A stretch of DNA of 64,000 nucleotides, from positions 62,001-126,000 of the forward strand of contig CANNAM010000009.1 in NCBI GenBank assembly GCA_947502595.1. The letters are read 5' to 3'. The first letter of the stretch is position 1, and each line of letters begins with the position of its first letter. The stretch comes from an uncultured Marinicella sp. GTDB lineage: Bacteria > Pseudomonadota > Gammaproteobacteria > Xanthomonadales > Marinicellaceae. Below the pieces are notes generated by a model. That model searched no databases, was not told the DNA's origin, and saw only the letters and a program-made list of their open reading frames with translations. The position numbers were made by a program, and so were the translations under genes. Below are positions 55,311 through 64,000 of the stretch, in pieces.

Positions 55311-55514
55311 ATGAGTCTCAGTCAGCAAGAAATCATTCAAAAGATCGCAGAACTAGAAGCCGAGCACCGGGAACTGGATGAAAACATTGCGCAGTTGATA
55401 GAAACTGGCACGTTGGATGAATTAAAAATCAAGCGCTTAAAAAAGCGCAAGTTGCTGATTAAAGACATGTTAATTTGCTTTGAGAATATGTTGATCCCAG
55501 ACATTGACGCTTGA
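55311..55514 (+). CDS. YdcH-like DUF465 protein
   Basis: 67 aa, all-helical coiled-coil hairpin: QQEIIQKIAELEAEHRELDENIAQL, then the turn, then DELKIKRLKKRKLLIKDML. This matches the YdcH/DUF465 family. Small and cytoplasmic, of unknown function. Close upstream of the TraB/GumN gene (about 50 bases). Confidence 0.88.
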   Translation: MSLSQQEIIQKIAELEAEHRELDENIAQLIETGTLDELKIKRLKKRKLLIKDMLICFENMLIPDIDA

Positions 55515-55564
55515 ACTTTTGGCCACATATCTGCTCTGTACACCAACCGATACCCAACTTTATT

Positions 55565-56437
55565 ATGATGTCATTTAAATCCCTGCAATTAATTTTCTTA
55601 GCCACCCTCGGTTCATTTGTGATCAGTGAGGCTGTGGCTTTACAGTCAGCCGCGGGTGAGCCCACTTTTATCCAGTATATTGATGATGCGGACAACAAAG
55701 CGCTGCAAGTTTCCATCGTGCGTTATCAGCCAAGACTTGGCGGTGAACAATATGTCGATTTGGTTGGTGCCGTGCACGTTGGTGATAAACAGTATTACCA
55801 AGACTTGAATGAGTTGTTTAAAAACTATGATGCGGTGTTGTATGAACTGGTCGCACCAGAGGGCACAACCATTCCTAAAGGAGGGATGCAAAGCGATAAC
55901 AAAAGCATGCTTTCAAGCATTCAAATGGGGATGAAAGATGTGTTGGGTTTGTCGTTTCAAATGGAAGAAGTGGATTACACCCCCAAACATTTTGTGCATG
56001 CTGACTTCAGTCCAGCTGAGTTCAAAGCCAGTATGGACGCCAAGGGTGAGTCAATATTCAGCATGATTTTTAATTTGTGGCGTGCTGGCATGGCACAGCA
56101 ATTATCAGGTCAAGCCTCATCCACTGATTTTGATTTAATCATGGCCCTGATGGCCACTGACCGTCAAAATGCACTGAAAACCTTGATGGCAAAAGAGTTG
56201 GCCAATTCAGAAGGAGTGATGCAGGTATTGGAGGGCAGTGAAGGTTCAACTTTGGTTGCCGAGCGCAACAAGAAAGCCTTACAAGTGCTCAAAACAGCCA
56301 TGCAAAACAAACAGCACCATTCTTTCGCTATCTTTTATGGGGCGGCACATTTACCAGACTTTCATCGGCGATTGGTTGATGATTTTGATATGGTGCCAGT
56401 TACTACCCAGTGGATAGATGCTTGGAAGTTGCACTAA
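55565..56437 (+). CDS. TraB/GumN family protein
   Basis: About 290 aa with a signal peptide (LIFLATLGSFVISEAVA). TraB/GumN-like features: YVDLVGAVHVGDKQYYQDLNELFKNYDAVLYELVAP near the N-terminus with the conserved GAxH motif, a helical middle, and AIFYGAAHLPDFHRRLVDDF near the C-terminus with the second GxxH. These residues are proposed to form a metal-dependent protease site (TIKI-like). The frame extends to a TTG at 55511, but ATG at 55565 (or 55568) fits the signal peptide better. Confidence 0.85.
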   Translation: MMSFKSLQLIFLATLGSFVISEAVALQSAAGEPTFIQYIDDADNKALQVSIVRYQPRLGGEQYVDLVGAVHVGDKQYYQDLNELFKNYDAVLYELVAPEGTTIPKGGMQSDNKSMLSSIQMGMKDVLGLSFQMEEVDYTPKHFVHADFSPAEFKASMDAKGESIFSMIFNLWRAGMAQQLSGQASSTDFDLIMALMATDRQNALKTLMAKELANSEGVMQVLEGSEGSTLVAERNKKALQVLKTAMQNKQHHSFAIFYGAAHLPDFHRRLVDDFDMVPVTTQWIDAWKLH

Positions 56438-56464
56438 GCAGCCGTTGTGTTTAAGTGACTGTAT

Positions 56465-57796
56465 TCAATCAAAGCCTGCTGCAAATATAGGGTCATAATC
56501 AACTTCATAGACCGGGGATAGGTCGGCACCATTGATTAGTCCCAGTGGTGTATAGTCTGAATAGTCAGGGAAGATGTAACCTAAAAATCGGTTTTTTTGG
56601 CGTTTGAGTAACACTTCACTGACCACATCACGGTAGTCTACGGTGGCCTCAACATCGCCATCTTCAAACAATTGATTGGCTGCCAAGCCTGGAAACTGAC
56701 CATAAAAGCCGCCGTTGACGTTGTCGCCGATCACAAACATCGGGTTACCATAACCATGATCGGTGCTTTGGTCACTGTTTTCATAAGCCCTGCGACCAAA
56801 CTCCGATTGCACAATGAGGGTGAATTTACCGTTGTGGCTGGCACTTAAATCTTGGTATAAGGCGTACAATCCGGCGGATAACTCACTGACTAAGTCTGCA
56901 AATTGTCCAGTGGTACCTGTGCCTTGACCCACATGGGTGTCCCAACCACCAGTGGGGACATATGCAACCTCTAGATTCACGTCACTTTTATACAGTTGGG
57001 CGACAGTGCGCATTTGTTCACCAAAGAATCCCAGTGGGTATTCGGCGTTGTTGCCAGGCGTGTAATTTTCCCAGTCGATGCCTTGAATGATGTCTGAGGC
57101 ATTCAGGACTTGGTGGGCCACCAGTTGTGCCAGGGAATTGGGTGTTGCATTGATTTCAGCCAACACGTCTTGCATCACATTGCCCCATGCCCAATGGCCA
57201 TCTGACAGGCTGAAGCCTTGTGGATCTGCCATCACCAAAGCAGTGGGATCACCCAACACCGCATCGGTGTTGTTATACGAGGGTACTATGGAAGGCATTA
57301 CTGCATCATCGGGCGTGTGTAGAGATGAGTTGAAGTATCGAGTCAACCAGCCGGTGCCTGAATTGCTGGCTCCTTGGGTACCCAATTCCAAGTAACGGGT
57401 GGCTTCAAAATGCGAGCGGTTAGACTCAACCAAACCAGTGGCTTGAACAATGGCCATTTTGCCGCTGTTGAACAAAGAGGCCATGCCTGTGGCTGAAGGG
57501 TGCAAGCCAAACGCATTTTGCCCATTCAACGGCAGTGACATGGTGTTTGGAATGTGTAAATTAGGCCGCAGTACCGTACTGTATTGGGTGTAATCATTGC
57601 CCGCTCTGGGAGGCACCAGATTCAGACCATCCATGCCGCCATTGAGGAACACGTAGACCAATAAATCCCGATTGGAATCACCAGTGCCACCTTTGAGTAG
57701 TTGCTTGGCGAAACCCAATTGCATGCCACCTAAACTTGCTACACTGACTAAGCCACTGCCTTTCAGGAAATTTCTTCGGTTGATTTTTTTCATCAT
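56465..57796 (-). CDS. DUF1501 protein with Tat-type signal and GFE-type tail
   Basis: 443 aa. The N-terminus NRRNFLKGSGLVSVASLGGM looks like a twin-arginine signal. The DUF1501 core is visible: LLVYVFLNGGMDGLNLVPP, ESNRSHFEATRYLELGTQG, GWLTRYFNS, GWDTHVGQG and LIVQSEFGRRAYEN. The fold is alkaline-phosphatase/sulfatase-like, with Asp/His residues. The C-terminus is DPIFAAGFD, the same tail type as other exported proteins here. 7 bases after the stop of the DUF1800 gene, so these two are one unit. Function is unknown; the pair is widespread. Confidence 0.9.
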   Translation of the reverse strand: MMKKINRRNFLKGSGLVSVASLGGMQLGFAKQLLKGGTGDSNRDLLVYVFLNGGMDGLNLVPPRAGNDYTQYSTVLRPNLHIPNTMSLPLNGQNAFGLHPSATGMASLFNSGKMAIVQATGLVESNRSHFEATRYLELGTQGASNSGTGWLTRYFNSSLHTPDDAVMPSIVPSYNNTDAVLGDPTALVMADPQGFSLSDGHWAWGNVMQDVLAEINATPNSLAQLVAHQVLNASDIIQGIDWENYTPGNNAEYPLGFFGEQMRTVAQLYKSDVNLEVAYVPTGGWDTHVGQGTGTTGQFADLVSELSAGLYALYQDLSASHNGKFTLIVQSEFGRRAYENSDQSTDHGYGNPMFVIGDNVNGGFYGQFPGLAANQLFEDGDVEATVDYRDVVSEVLLKRQKNRFLGYIFPDYSDYTPLGLINGADLSPVYEVDYDPIFAAGFD

Positions 57797-57803
57797 ATGC
57801 TCC

Positions 57804-59615
57804 TTATCGGTAGTTGAACTCTGCAGTCAGAAAAATTGTAGACACCACCGCATACAGCCGTTCCTCGTTGTAAGCTGGCCAGTCCATGTTGTATATATCA
57901 ATTGCTGTGTTGAGGTCGGAGGCAACAGGGTCTTGGTAGTCCTGATAGGACATGAATTCCGCCAGTTTGTTTTGGCTGAGGGTGTCTGGGGCAAAGCCAC
58001 AGGCTTTTTCATACCAAAAATTTACAATGTTATTGGGGGTTCGGTCATTGGCATTGGGTATCCCCTCGGCGGTGATGGCCAGAATTTGGTTCCATGCTGG
58101 CATGTCACTGTTGTTGCTTTGCCTGAAGCGGGTGATCCATTGCATGTATTTCCAAGTGGCCATGGTGCTAGAGGCTCCTAACCAATGTGCTTTGTTGTCA
58201 GGGTAACCGTTCGGTGAAGTCCAGCTGAAGGGTGGTTGGCCTGAATCAATAAAACCCCAAAAATGCCAACTTGAGTGATCGTCGTTGGGGTTGAATGGAA
58301 AAGCATATTCAATCTGACGCATCGCAGCAATTGTACGCTCGAATGGGCGTTTGATTTTTTCTCCCCAGGTGTTGAGAAATTCAGGTGACTTTAACAGCAC
58401 TTCCATGGCCAGCTTGATTTGGTCGTTGGCTTGCCAATTGTTATGTAAAGTATTGGCCACTTGATCGACGATGTTTTGTGTGGGGTTGTCGGCGATGAAT
58501 CTGCGACATAATTTTGTGGCCAAAAATTCTGCAGTTGCCGGGTGTTCTGCCAACATATCCAGAATGTCGTTAACATCTTTTTCAGGGTTATTTGCTAAAA
58601 AAGCAAAATCCACACCCATCACCCGTTTCACCCCTTGGTCATGCCAGTCCGGTCTGAACTTAAACAACCCTTTGGGTGCCAGACTCAGGTCGATGGGAGC
58701 GCTGGGTGGGTTGGGGTACAGGTACTGGTAGTCTTGCCAGCTGCCACCATCATAAGACCAACCGGTCAAAGCACGAGCCAGTTCCAGTACATCGGCTTCT
58801 ACATAGCCTAATCTTCGGCCTTGGTTGTCGGTTGGTACGTCTTGCCATGCCATGTGGCCATAGTAATTTTTGGCACTGATGGTGTGCAGTTCTAACAGCT
58901 CTCTGGCATAGTTCTCGTTGGGCGCTGATTGTTCGTTGACACCATTGCCTAAGTAATCCAACATACAATTTGAACGAGCCACTTGGTACATCATTTGTCG
59001 AAAGTTACCCAAGGCATTGGGTCTAATAACATCACGGTCATAGTGAACAAACATCGATGGCACCCGATCACCTTCGATGTAAACATTGAAATGGTTGTGC
59101 CAAAAATCAACCATCATTTCGAACAGTTGGCGCTGGCTGTGGCCAGCCCTGATGAACGCTGCATAACTGGTTTCTCGTCCAGGTCGGATGTGTACATCCC
59201 ATGGAATTTCTTCATCCCCTGGAATGTGCTGATGCTGCTGAAACAGTTGTTGTTGACTTTTATTAAGGGTCTCAAAGCCTTGAGTTAGCATGGTATCAAC
59301 CACATCATCATTGATGTTTTGTGGGTTTAACTGTTCATCGATGTAACTTAAAAGCTGTTGCATTTCGCTGCCACCGGGCAAGTTTTGGATGTGGGCCAAA
59401 GTGGCCCGATTTGGACCAAATGTCATCTTACTTAATACCCGGTGAGTCAGATTAGGTGTGGCCGTGCTGCCGCGAAATGTGGTTTTTGTGGAACTGAGGG
59501 AGGCAGTTGATTTGGCATGTTTTACTCGGGTGTTCAGCGCATCAAAAGGTGGTTTGGATTGTGGCGCTTTGTTGATTTGATTGCGGTTGAAGTACTTTCT
59601 GGCGAATATATTCAT
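57804..59615 (-). CDS. DUF1800 protein, partner of the DUF1501 protein
   Basis: 603 aa from ATG at 59615, preceded by AGAGA. Matches DUF1800: LTHRVLSKMTFGPNRATLAHIQNL, MVDFWHNHFNVYIEGDRV, YARELLELHTIS, DVLELARALTGWSYDG, and LCRRFIADNPTQNIVDQVA. No clear signal peptide, unusual because the DUF1501 partner has a Tat signal; it may be carried or be surface-exposed by another route. The two are cotranscribed, with DUF1800 first. Confidence 0.9.
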   Translation of the reverse strand: MNIFARKYFNRNQINKAPQSKPPFDALNTRVKHAKSTASLSSTKTTFRGSTATPNLTHRVLSKMTFGPNRATLAHIQNLPGGSEMQQLLSYIDEQLNPQNINDDVVDTMLTQGFETLNKSQQQLFQQHQHIPGDEEIPWDVHIRPGRETSYAAFIRAGHSQRQLFEMMVDFWHNHFNVYIEGDRVPSMFVHYDRDVIRPNALGNFRQMMYQVARSNCMLDYLGNGVNEQSAPNENYARELLELHTISAKNYYGHMAWQDVPTDNQGRRLGYVEADVLELARALTGWSYDGGSWQDYQYLYPNPPSAPIDLSLAPKGLFKFRPDWHDQGVKRVMGVDFAFLANNPEKDVNDILDMLAEHPATAEFLATKLCRRFIADNPTQNIVDQVANTLHNNWQANDQIKLAMEVLLKSPEFLNTWGEKIKRPFERTIAAMRQIEYAFPFNPNDDHSSWHFWGFIDSGQPPFSWTSPNGYPDNKAHWLGASSTMATWKYMQWITRFRQSNNSDMPAWNQILAITAEGIPNANDRTPNNIVNFWYEKACGFAPDTLSQNKLAEFMSYQDYQDPVASDLNTAIDIYNMDWPAYNEERLYAVVSTIFLTAEFNYR

Positions 59616-59779
59616 CGTAATTTCTCTGATTGATTTTCCCAACTTATGCCTAAAAGGCAGTCAATAGTGGGATTCAGTTCACACAACGGCTTCAATAACC
59701 TCAGCATTCAGTTGGATTTAGCTAAAAATTAACTTTTTATTGGGTTGATTTTCATAGAATAGCAACTTCTTTAGCCATT

Positions 59780-60490
59780 ATGCACAACATGCTTCAGTCA
59801 AAATACCGCAATACAGTGATGCTACTTGCAGTGAGTTTGCATGCTGCGACCACATTATCAGCCAAAACCCACGTGGTGATTGTGCGTGACAATTCATTCA
59901 ATCCGGCCACTGTGGTTATAGAAGCGGGAGATACCGTGCGTTGGGTGAATGAGGGGCCTGGCGCACATAACATCTATTCTGTCGGCAGATTTCGCTGTGC
60001 TGATGGCTGTGAAGCCGAAGGAGGTGATGGCACGCCATCAAGTGGCCCTTGGGTGTCGGAGGTGACTTTCAGGTTGCCTGATACCGTGCCTTATGAATGC
60101 CAGCCCCACGTGGGTTTCGGGATGGTGGGAACAGTGGTGGTTCAAGCCCCAGTCTCAGGCACCACTTACCAGCTGACAGCCCATGTTGATAACACTTTTG
60201 ACCCTGATGACTTAACTTTGTTGGCTGGTGATGTGTTGTTGGTTAACAACCAAGGCGGGGTACATAATTTCACCACTGATGACAGCAGCATCCTGTGTGC
60301 CGATGGTTGCATGGGTGATGGCATGAATGTGGACACCAGCCCGACTGGGTTTCCATGGGAATTTTATTTGCGCTTAAATCAGGTGGGCGAATTTCCCTAC
60401 CACTGTGCGAATCCATCGCACAACGGGCAAGTCGGTATATTAAGGGTATTAAGTGATGTGTTTTTCAAAACTGGTTTTGAATCACCCTAA
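59780..60490 (+). CDS. exported tandem cupredoxin-like protein with GFE tail
   Basis: 236 aa with signal peptide (VMLLAVSLHAATTLSA). Two plastocyanin-like domains. Domain 1 (about 30-115) has DNSFNPATVVIEAGDTVRWVN and type-1 copper ligands His in GAHNIYS, Cys and His in YECQPHVGFGM, with Met as axial ligand. Domain 2 (about 130-225) has DNTFDPDDLTLLAGDVLLVNN, GGVHNFTT and YHCANPSHNGQVG; the axial Met appears to be replaced by Gln. Domain 2 also has its own Cys pair. It ends in DVFFKTGFESP. Divergent from the DUF1800 gene. Electron transfer or copper storage is inferred. Confidence 0.85.
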   Translation: MHNMLQSKYRNTVMLLAVSLHAATTLSAKTHVVIVRDNSFNPATVVIEAGDTVRWVNEGPGAHNIYSVGRFRCADGCEAEGGDGTPSSGPWVSEVTFRLPDTVPYECQPHVGFGMVGTVVVQAPVSGTTYQLTAHVDNTFDPDDLTLLAGDVLLVNNQGGVHNFTTDDSSILCADGCMGDGMNVDTSPTGFPWEFYLRLNQVGEFPYHCANPSHNGQVGILRVLSDVFFKTGFESP

Positions 60491-60558
60491 AACTGCGATT
60501 GGCACTATTGTGCAGCAAGGGTTAAAATGACCGGTCGTTTAACCTAAATAAGATACCC

Positions 60559-61404
60559 ATGACAAAATTCACTGGCTCAGAAAATTATGTGGCCACCGAT
60601 GATTTACAGCTGGCAGTCAATGCAGCTGTTACCTTGCAAAGGCCATTGCTCATCAAAGGTGAACCTGGAACAGGTAAAACCATGTTGGCTGAAGAAGTGG
60701 CTGCGGCGATGGGCAAAAAGCTCATCAGCTGGCACGTTAAATCAACCACCAAGGCACAACAAGGATTGTATGAATACGATGCAGTCTCGCGGTTGCGAGA
60801 TTCACAATTGGGTGATGAAAAAGTTCATGACATTAAAAACTACATCAAGCAGGGCATGTTGTGGCAAGCGTTCACTGCCGATGAGCAAGTGGTGTTATTG
60901 ATTGATGAGATAGACAAAGCCGACATTGAGTTCCCCAATGATTTGCTGGTTGAGTTGGATAAGATGCAGTTTTCTGTGTATGAAACTGGGGAAACCATAG
61001 CGGCCAAACATCGGCCCATTATCATCATCACCAGCAACAATGAAAAAGAACTGCCTGATGCATTTTTGCGCCGTTGTTTCTTTCATTACATCAATTTTCC
61101 AGACAAAAACACCATGCAGCAAATCATCAAGGTACACCACCCTGATTTGAAAAAAAACATGCTCAATGCGGCTTTGGAAGTGTTTTTTGAAGTGCGCGAA
61201 GTACCAGGTTTAAAAAAGAAACCGTCGACTTCTGAATTGATAGACTGGATTAAATTGTTGGTGGCAGATGACATTCCGCTAGAAGCTTTACAAAACAAAA
61301 ACATCAAAGAAGCCATACCACCTTTGTATGGTGCTTTATTGAAAAATGAGCAAGATGTTGAGATGTTGCAAAAACTGGCCTTCATGATGCGCCGCCAAAG
61401 TTAA
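60559..61404 (+). CDS. MoxR-type AAA ATPase
   Basis: 281 aa. Walker A in LLIKGEPGTGKTMLAEEVA, Walker B in VVLLIDEIDKADIEF, and an arginine finger region LPDAFLRRCFFHY. Followed 10 bases later by a VWA/CoxE-like gene, the standard MoxR pair in which the ATPase acts as a chaperone or metal-insertion factor for a VWA partner. The substrate is unknown. Confidence 0.93.
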   Translation: MTKFTGSENYVATDDLQLAVNAAVTLQRPLLIKGEPGTGKTMLAEEVAAAMGKKLISWHVKSTTKAQQGLYEYDAVSRLRDSQLGDEKVHDIKNYIKQGMLWQAFTADEQVVLLIDEIDKADIEFPNDLLVELDKMQFSVYETGETIAAKHRPIIIITSNNEKELPDAFLRRCFFHYINFPDKNTMQQIIKVHHPDLKKNMLNAALEVFFEVREVPGLKKKPSTSELIDWIKLLVADDIPLEALQNKNIKEAIPPLYGALLKNEQDVEMLQKLAFMMRRQS

Positions 61405-61414
61405 AGCCACTTGC

Positions 61415-62590
61415 ATGTTAATTGATTTCTTCTATACCTTAAAAAAAGCCCAACTGCCGGTCACAGTGAAGGAGCTATTGGTGTTGTTGGAAGCACTGGA
61501 AAAACAGGTGGTGTTTGCTTCAATTGATGATTTTTACCAACTGGCTAAGTTGTGTATGATCAAAGATGAAAAACACTTTGATCGATTTGACTTGGCCTTT
61601 GGTCATTATTTTCATGACTTGGCAATGATTGATGATTTTGAATCTTTTTTGATTCCACATGATTGGCTTAAACCTGATTGGATTAAACAACTGTCAGCCG
61701 AGGAAAAAGCGCAAATAGAAGCCCTGGGTGGTTTTGAAAAGTTGATGGAAACTTTAAAACAGCGCCTGGAAGAACAACAAAAGAAACACCAAGGCGGTAA
61801 CAAATGGATTGGCACCGGCGGCACTTCTCCTTTTGGTCACGGGGGCTATAACCCTGAGGGTGTACGCATCGGTGGTGAGGGTCGTCATCAACGGGCCACC
61901 AAGGTTTGGGAAAAACGCCAGTTCAAAAATTTATCAGGTCAAGCAGAGCTGAACACACGTTCAATGAAAATGGCACTGCGCAAGTTACGTAAATTTGCGC
62001 GCACTGGTGCGGCCGATGAATTGGACTTGGCCAGCACCATCAAGTCAACCGCTGACAATGCAGGTCTGCTGGATTTAAAAATGCGACCAGAACGTCACAA
62101 TGCGGTTAAATTATTGGTGTTTTTTGATGTGGGTGGCTCAATGGATTATCACATCCAGCGGTGTGAGGAGCTGTTCACTGCAGTCAAAGCTGAATTCAAA
62201 CACCTGGAGTATTTTTACTTCCATAACTGTATTTACGAAAAACTGTGGCGCGACAACAACCGCCGCTGGCAAGAAAACATCAGCACCTGGGATGTGATCA
62301 ACACCTATGGCAGTGATTACCATGTGTTGATTGTTGGGGATGCTGCCATGTCACCGTACGAAATCACTGAACGCTTTGGCAGTGTTGAGCACATGAATGA
62401 GGAGGCTGGCCTCACCTGGATGCAGCGTTTGCAAGAACAGTGGTCTAAAATGGTTTGGCTCAACCCTGTGCCCGAAGAATATTGGTCATACACCCATTCC
62501 ACCCAAATGTTACAACAACTGATGAAGCAGCAGATGTACCCATTGAATTTAAATGGATTGCAGGGTGCAATTGATTATTTGTCAAAATAA
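61415..62590 (+). CDS. VWA domain protein, CoxE-like partner of MoxR
   Basis: 391 aa cytoplasmic protein. An N-terminal helical part (IDFFYTLKKAQLPVTVKELLVLLEAL) matches the CoxE-like family. The middle region is Gly-rich (GTGGTSPFGHGGYNPEGVRIGGEG). The VWA domain begins at about residue 225 with the MIDAS DVGGSMDYHIQ and the later THSTQMLQQL. It forms a functional pair with the MoxR ATPase 10 bases upstream. Confidence 0.9.
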   Translation: MLIDFFYTLKKAQLPVTVKELLVLLEALEKQVVFASIDDFYQLAKLCMIKDEKHFDRFDLAFGHYFHDLAMIDDFESFLIPHDWLKPDWIKQLSAEEKAQIEALGGFEKLMETLKQRLEEQQKKHQGGNKWIGTGGTSPFGHGGYNPEGVRIGGEGRHQRATKVWEKRQFKNLSGQAELNTRSMKMALRKLRKFARTGAADELDLASTIKSTADNAGLLDLKMRPERHNAVKLLVFFDVGGSMDYHIQRCEELFTAVKAEFKHLEYFYFHNCIYEKLWRDNNRRWQENISTWDVINTYGSDYHVLIVGDAAMSPYEITERFGSVEHMNEEAGLTWMQRLQEQWSKMVWLNPVPEEYWSYTHSTQMLQQLMKQQMYPLNLNGLQGAIDYLSK

Positions 62591-62610
62591 CAGGACTTAT
62601 TTGTTAAGCA

Positions 62611-62645
62611 TAAAAAAGCCCTGGTGGCTACAGCTCACCAAGGCT
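62611..62645 (-). terminator. rho-independent terminator of the gatB-pfkB unit
   Basis: AGCCTTGGTG/CACCAGGGCT stem (one G-T) on the minus strand followed by a T-run, 34 bases past the kinase stop. Confidence 0.8.
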
Positions 62646-62679
62646 CAGAAGCTAACTAATCTATTTACCTAATTGGTCA

Positions 62680-63615
62680 TCAAAAGGCGTAACCAAACTC
62701 GTCCAGAAACTTTTGGCGGAAGTCCTTTTTAGAAATGTAATGATTTTGGGTGCCTGCTGTGGCAATTTTGATGCTGCCTAATAATGAGGCAATGCGGCCA
62801 GTGGTTTGGTAGTCTAAGCCGTTGGTCAATCCATACAATAAACCTGCTCTGTAGGCATCACCACATCCAGTGGGATCAACCACTTTTTCAGCTTTAACTA
62901 CGGGGATATGGTACATGGTACCATCGGCGTATATTTCAGAACCTTTGCTGCCTTTGGTGACAATCAGTGCATCCAAATGAGAGGCTATTTCTTTGGCGTC
63001 CATGCCAGTGCGGTTATGTACCAGTTCATATTCGTAATCATTGACTGCCATCCAGGTGGCTTGTTGAATGAATTTTTTCAGGTCATTTCCATCAAATAAT
63101 GGCATCGCCTGACCCGGATCAAATATAAATGGGATGCCGGACTCAGCAAATTCATCGGCGTGTTGTATCATGCCGTCGCGGCCATCGGGACCAACTATGC
63201 CAATACCAATGTCAGCATAGTCTTTGACATGATTTTCATGAGAAAAATTCATTGCACCTGGGTGAAAAGCAGTGATTTGGTTGTTTTTCAAATCAGTGGT
63301 GATGTACGCTTGTGGGGTGAAATGACCCTCTTTGGTTTTGATGGCTTCCAATGAAATGCCTAAACCTTGTAGGCGCTGCTCATAGACATCGAAATCACTG
63401 CCAACCACTCCCATAGGTACCGGTACGCCACCAATCATTTTTAAGTTGTAAGCAATGTTACCAGCCACTCCACCGAACACACGACTCAAGGTAGGCACCA
63501 TGAATGAAATATTCAACTTGTGAATTTGGTCAGGCAATATATGATTGGCAAATTCATCTTCAAATACCATGATGTTGTCAAAGGCCAAAGACCCACAGAT
63601 CAGTGCTCTACTCAT
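62680..63615 (-). CDS. PfkB-family carbohydrate/nucleoside kinase
   Basis: 311 aa ribokinase fold. Start MSRALICGSLAFDNIMVF; the Gly-rich VFGGVAGNIAYNLKMIGG is motif 1; VVDPTGCGDAYRAGLLYG is motif 2 with the catalytic Asp. ICGSLAFDNI and KVVDPTG resemble the adenosine-kinase-like subgroup, but the sugar or nucleoside is not established. It overlaps the gatB stop by 8 bases, so it is coupled to gatB. Confidence 0.9.
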   Translation of the reverse strand: MSRALICGSLAFDNIMVFEDEFANHILPDQIHKLNISFMVPTLSRVFGGVAGNIAYNLKMIGGVPVPMGVVGSDFDVYEQRLQGLGISLEAIKTKEGHFTPQAYITTDLKNNQITAFHPGAMNFSHENHVKDYADIGIGIVGPDGRDGMIQHADEFAESGIPFIFDPGQAMPLFDGNDLKKFIQQATWMAVNDYEYELVHNRTGMDAKEIASHLDALIVTKGSKGSEIYADGTMYHIPVVKAEKVVDPTGCGDAYRAGLLYGLTNGLDYQTTGRIASLLGSIKIATAGTQNHYISKKDFRQKFLDEFGYAF

Positions 63616-64000
63616 TGTTTAATTTATCCTCTAAAAGTTGTTTGGTTTGTACAGGGTTGGCCTGTCCTTTGGTTTTTTTCATAATCTGCCCAACAAAAAA
63701 GTTGAACATTTTATCATTGCCACTTCGGTAGCTGGCCACCTGTTCTGGGTGGTCGTTAATCAATTCATCAATCAATGCAGTCAATGCCGATGAGTCTGAA
63801 ATTTGACCCAAGTCTTGTTCGTCGATGATTTGCGCAGCACTTTTACCGCTGGCCCACATGTCATCCAGAATTTGTTTAGCCACTTTACGTGAGACGGTAC
63901 CAGCTTGCAACTCATCCAACAAGCCGGAATAGGCATCGGCATCAATTTGGCTGTTGTCGATGGATTGACTGTGGGCATTCAACAATGCGCTGAACTCACC
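63608..64000 (-). CDS. gatB: aspartyl/glutamyl-tRNA amidotransferase subunit B, C-terminal part
   Basis: The last ~130 codons of gatB; the frame is open to the window end. The GatB/Yqey tail is recognisable: ALLNAHSQSIDNSQIDADAY, LLDELQAGTVSRKVAKQILDDMWASGKSA, ALIDELINDHPEQVASYRSGNDKMFNFFVGQIMKKTKGQANP. It transamidates misacylated tRNA-Gln/Asn with GatA and GatC. Upstream parts are outside the window. Confidence 0.95.
   Translation of the reverse strand, partial: GEFSALLNAHSQSIDNSQIDADAYSGLLDELQAGTVSRKVAKQILDDMWASGKSAAQIIDEQDLGQISDSSALTALIDELINDHPEQVASYRSGNDKMFNFFVGQIMKKTKGQANPVQTKQLLEDKLNNE

Noticed and set aside
59616-59642. TTG start of the DUF1800 protein
   Set aside because: The ATG at 59615 has an AGAGA site at a good distance, whereas the TTG has none.

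Overview
This 64 kb window is a chromosomal segment of a Gammaproteobacterium. The base composition looks moderate, around 44% GC by eye. The gene content (class GN marine-type sortase pair, TIGR02999-like sigma factor with Ser/Thr kinase, DUF1501/DUF1800 pair, ExeM/NucH-type nuclease, exported proteins with a recurrent GFE-type C-terminus) suggests a marine lineage near Marinicella or Wenzhouxiangella. That placement is inference from gene repertoire, not from a marker-gene tree. No phage, integrase, CRISPR array, rRNA or intact insertion sequence was seen.

Layout. 0-6 kb: end of an SGNH hydrolase, the BON-LysM protein Kbp, a secreted protein with a doubled GFE tail, the sortase target/class GN sortase pair and an MliC-like lipoprotein. 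5.9-6.7 kb: a repeat-rich intergenic island around a small inhibitor-like ORF. 6.7-11.5 kb: an ECF-like sigma factor translationally coupled to a Ser/Thr kinase-TPR protein, then a DUF4832-type secreted protein. 11.6-20 kb: housekeeping (mnmG, aroE, hemB, map, glnD) and a porin. 20-25.9 kb: alpha/beta hydrolase-OsmC fusion, DUF2237, an orphan PycTM-like membrane protein, a TPR diguanylate cyclase and a Bcr/CflA transporter. 26-28 kb: two tandem exported paralogues. 28-34 kb: M1 aminopeptidase lipoprotein, tRNA-Asp, a long GAPDH, an FG-GAP-like secreted protein and a DUF937 protein. 34-43 kb: DUF1631 and PilZ proteins, TolC-family protein, Pcm-like methyltransferase, rsmG-parA-parB and GTP-dependent PEP carboxykinase. 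43-54 kb: large secreted nuclease, ZIP-like transporter, rimI, mgtE, tsaB, then an M23 peptidase-mtgA-HEAT-like protein cluster. 54-64 kb: REP-like pair, ttcA, YdcH, TraB/GumN, DUF1501/DUF1800, tandem cupredoxin, MoxR/VWA pair, PfkB kinase and the 3' end of gatB.

The most notable cross-gene pattern is a short C-terminal motif, roughly D-x-[IVF]-[FY]-x-x-x-F-[ED], at or near the end of six otherwise unrelated exported proteins (about 2.4, 10.0, 33.4, 47.0, 56.5 and 60.5 kb). It has no transmembrane helix or basic tail, so it is not a PEP-CTERM- or LPXTG-type signal, and none of the cytoplasmic proteins in the window carries it. I propose it as a candidate export, sorting or processing tag. Signalling genes (diguanylate cyclase, PilZ, DUF1631, kinase/sigma, PycTM-like) and envelope genes (sortase, M23, MtgA, TolC) make up much of the rest.
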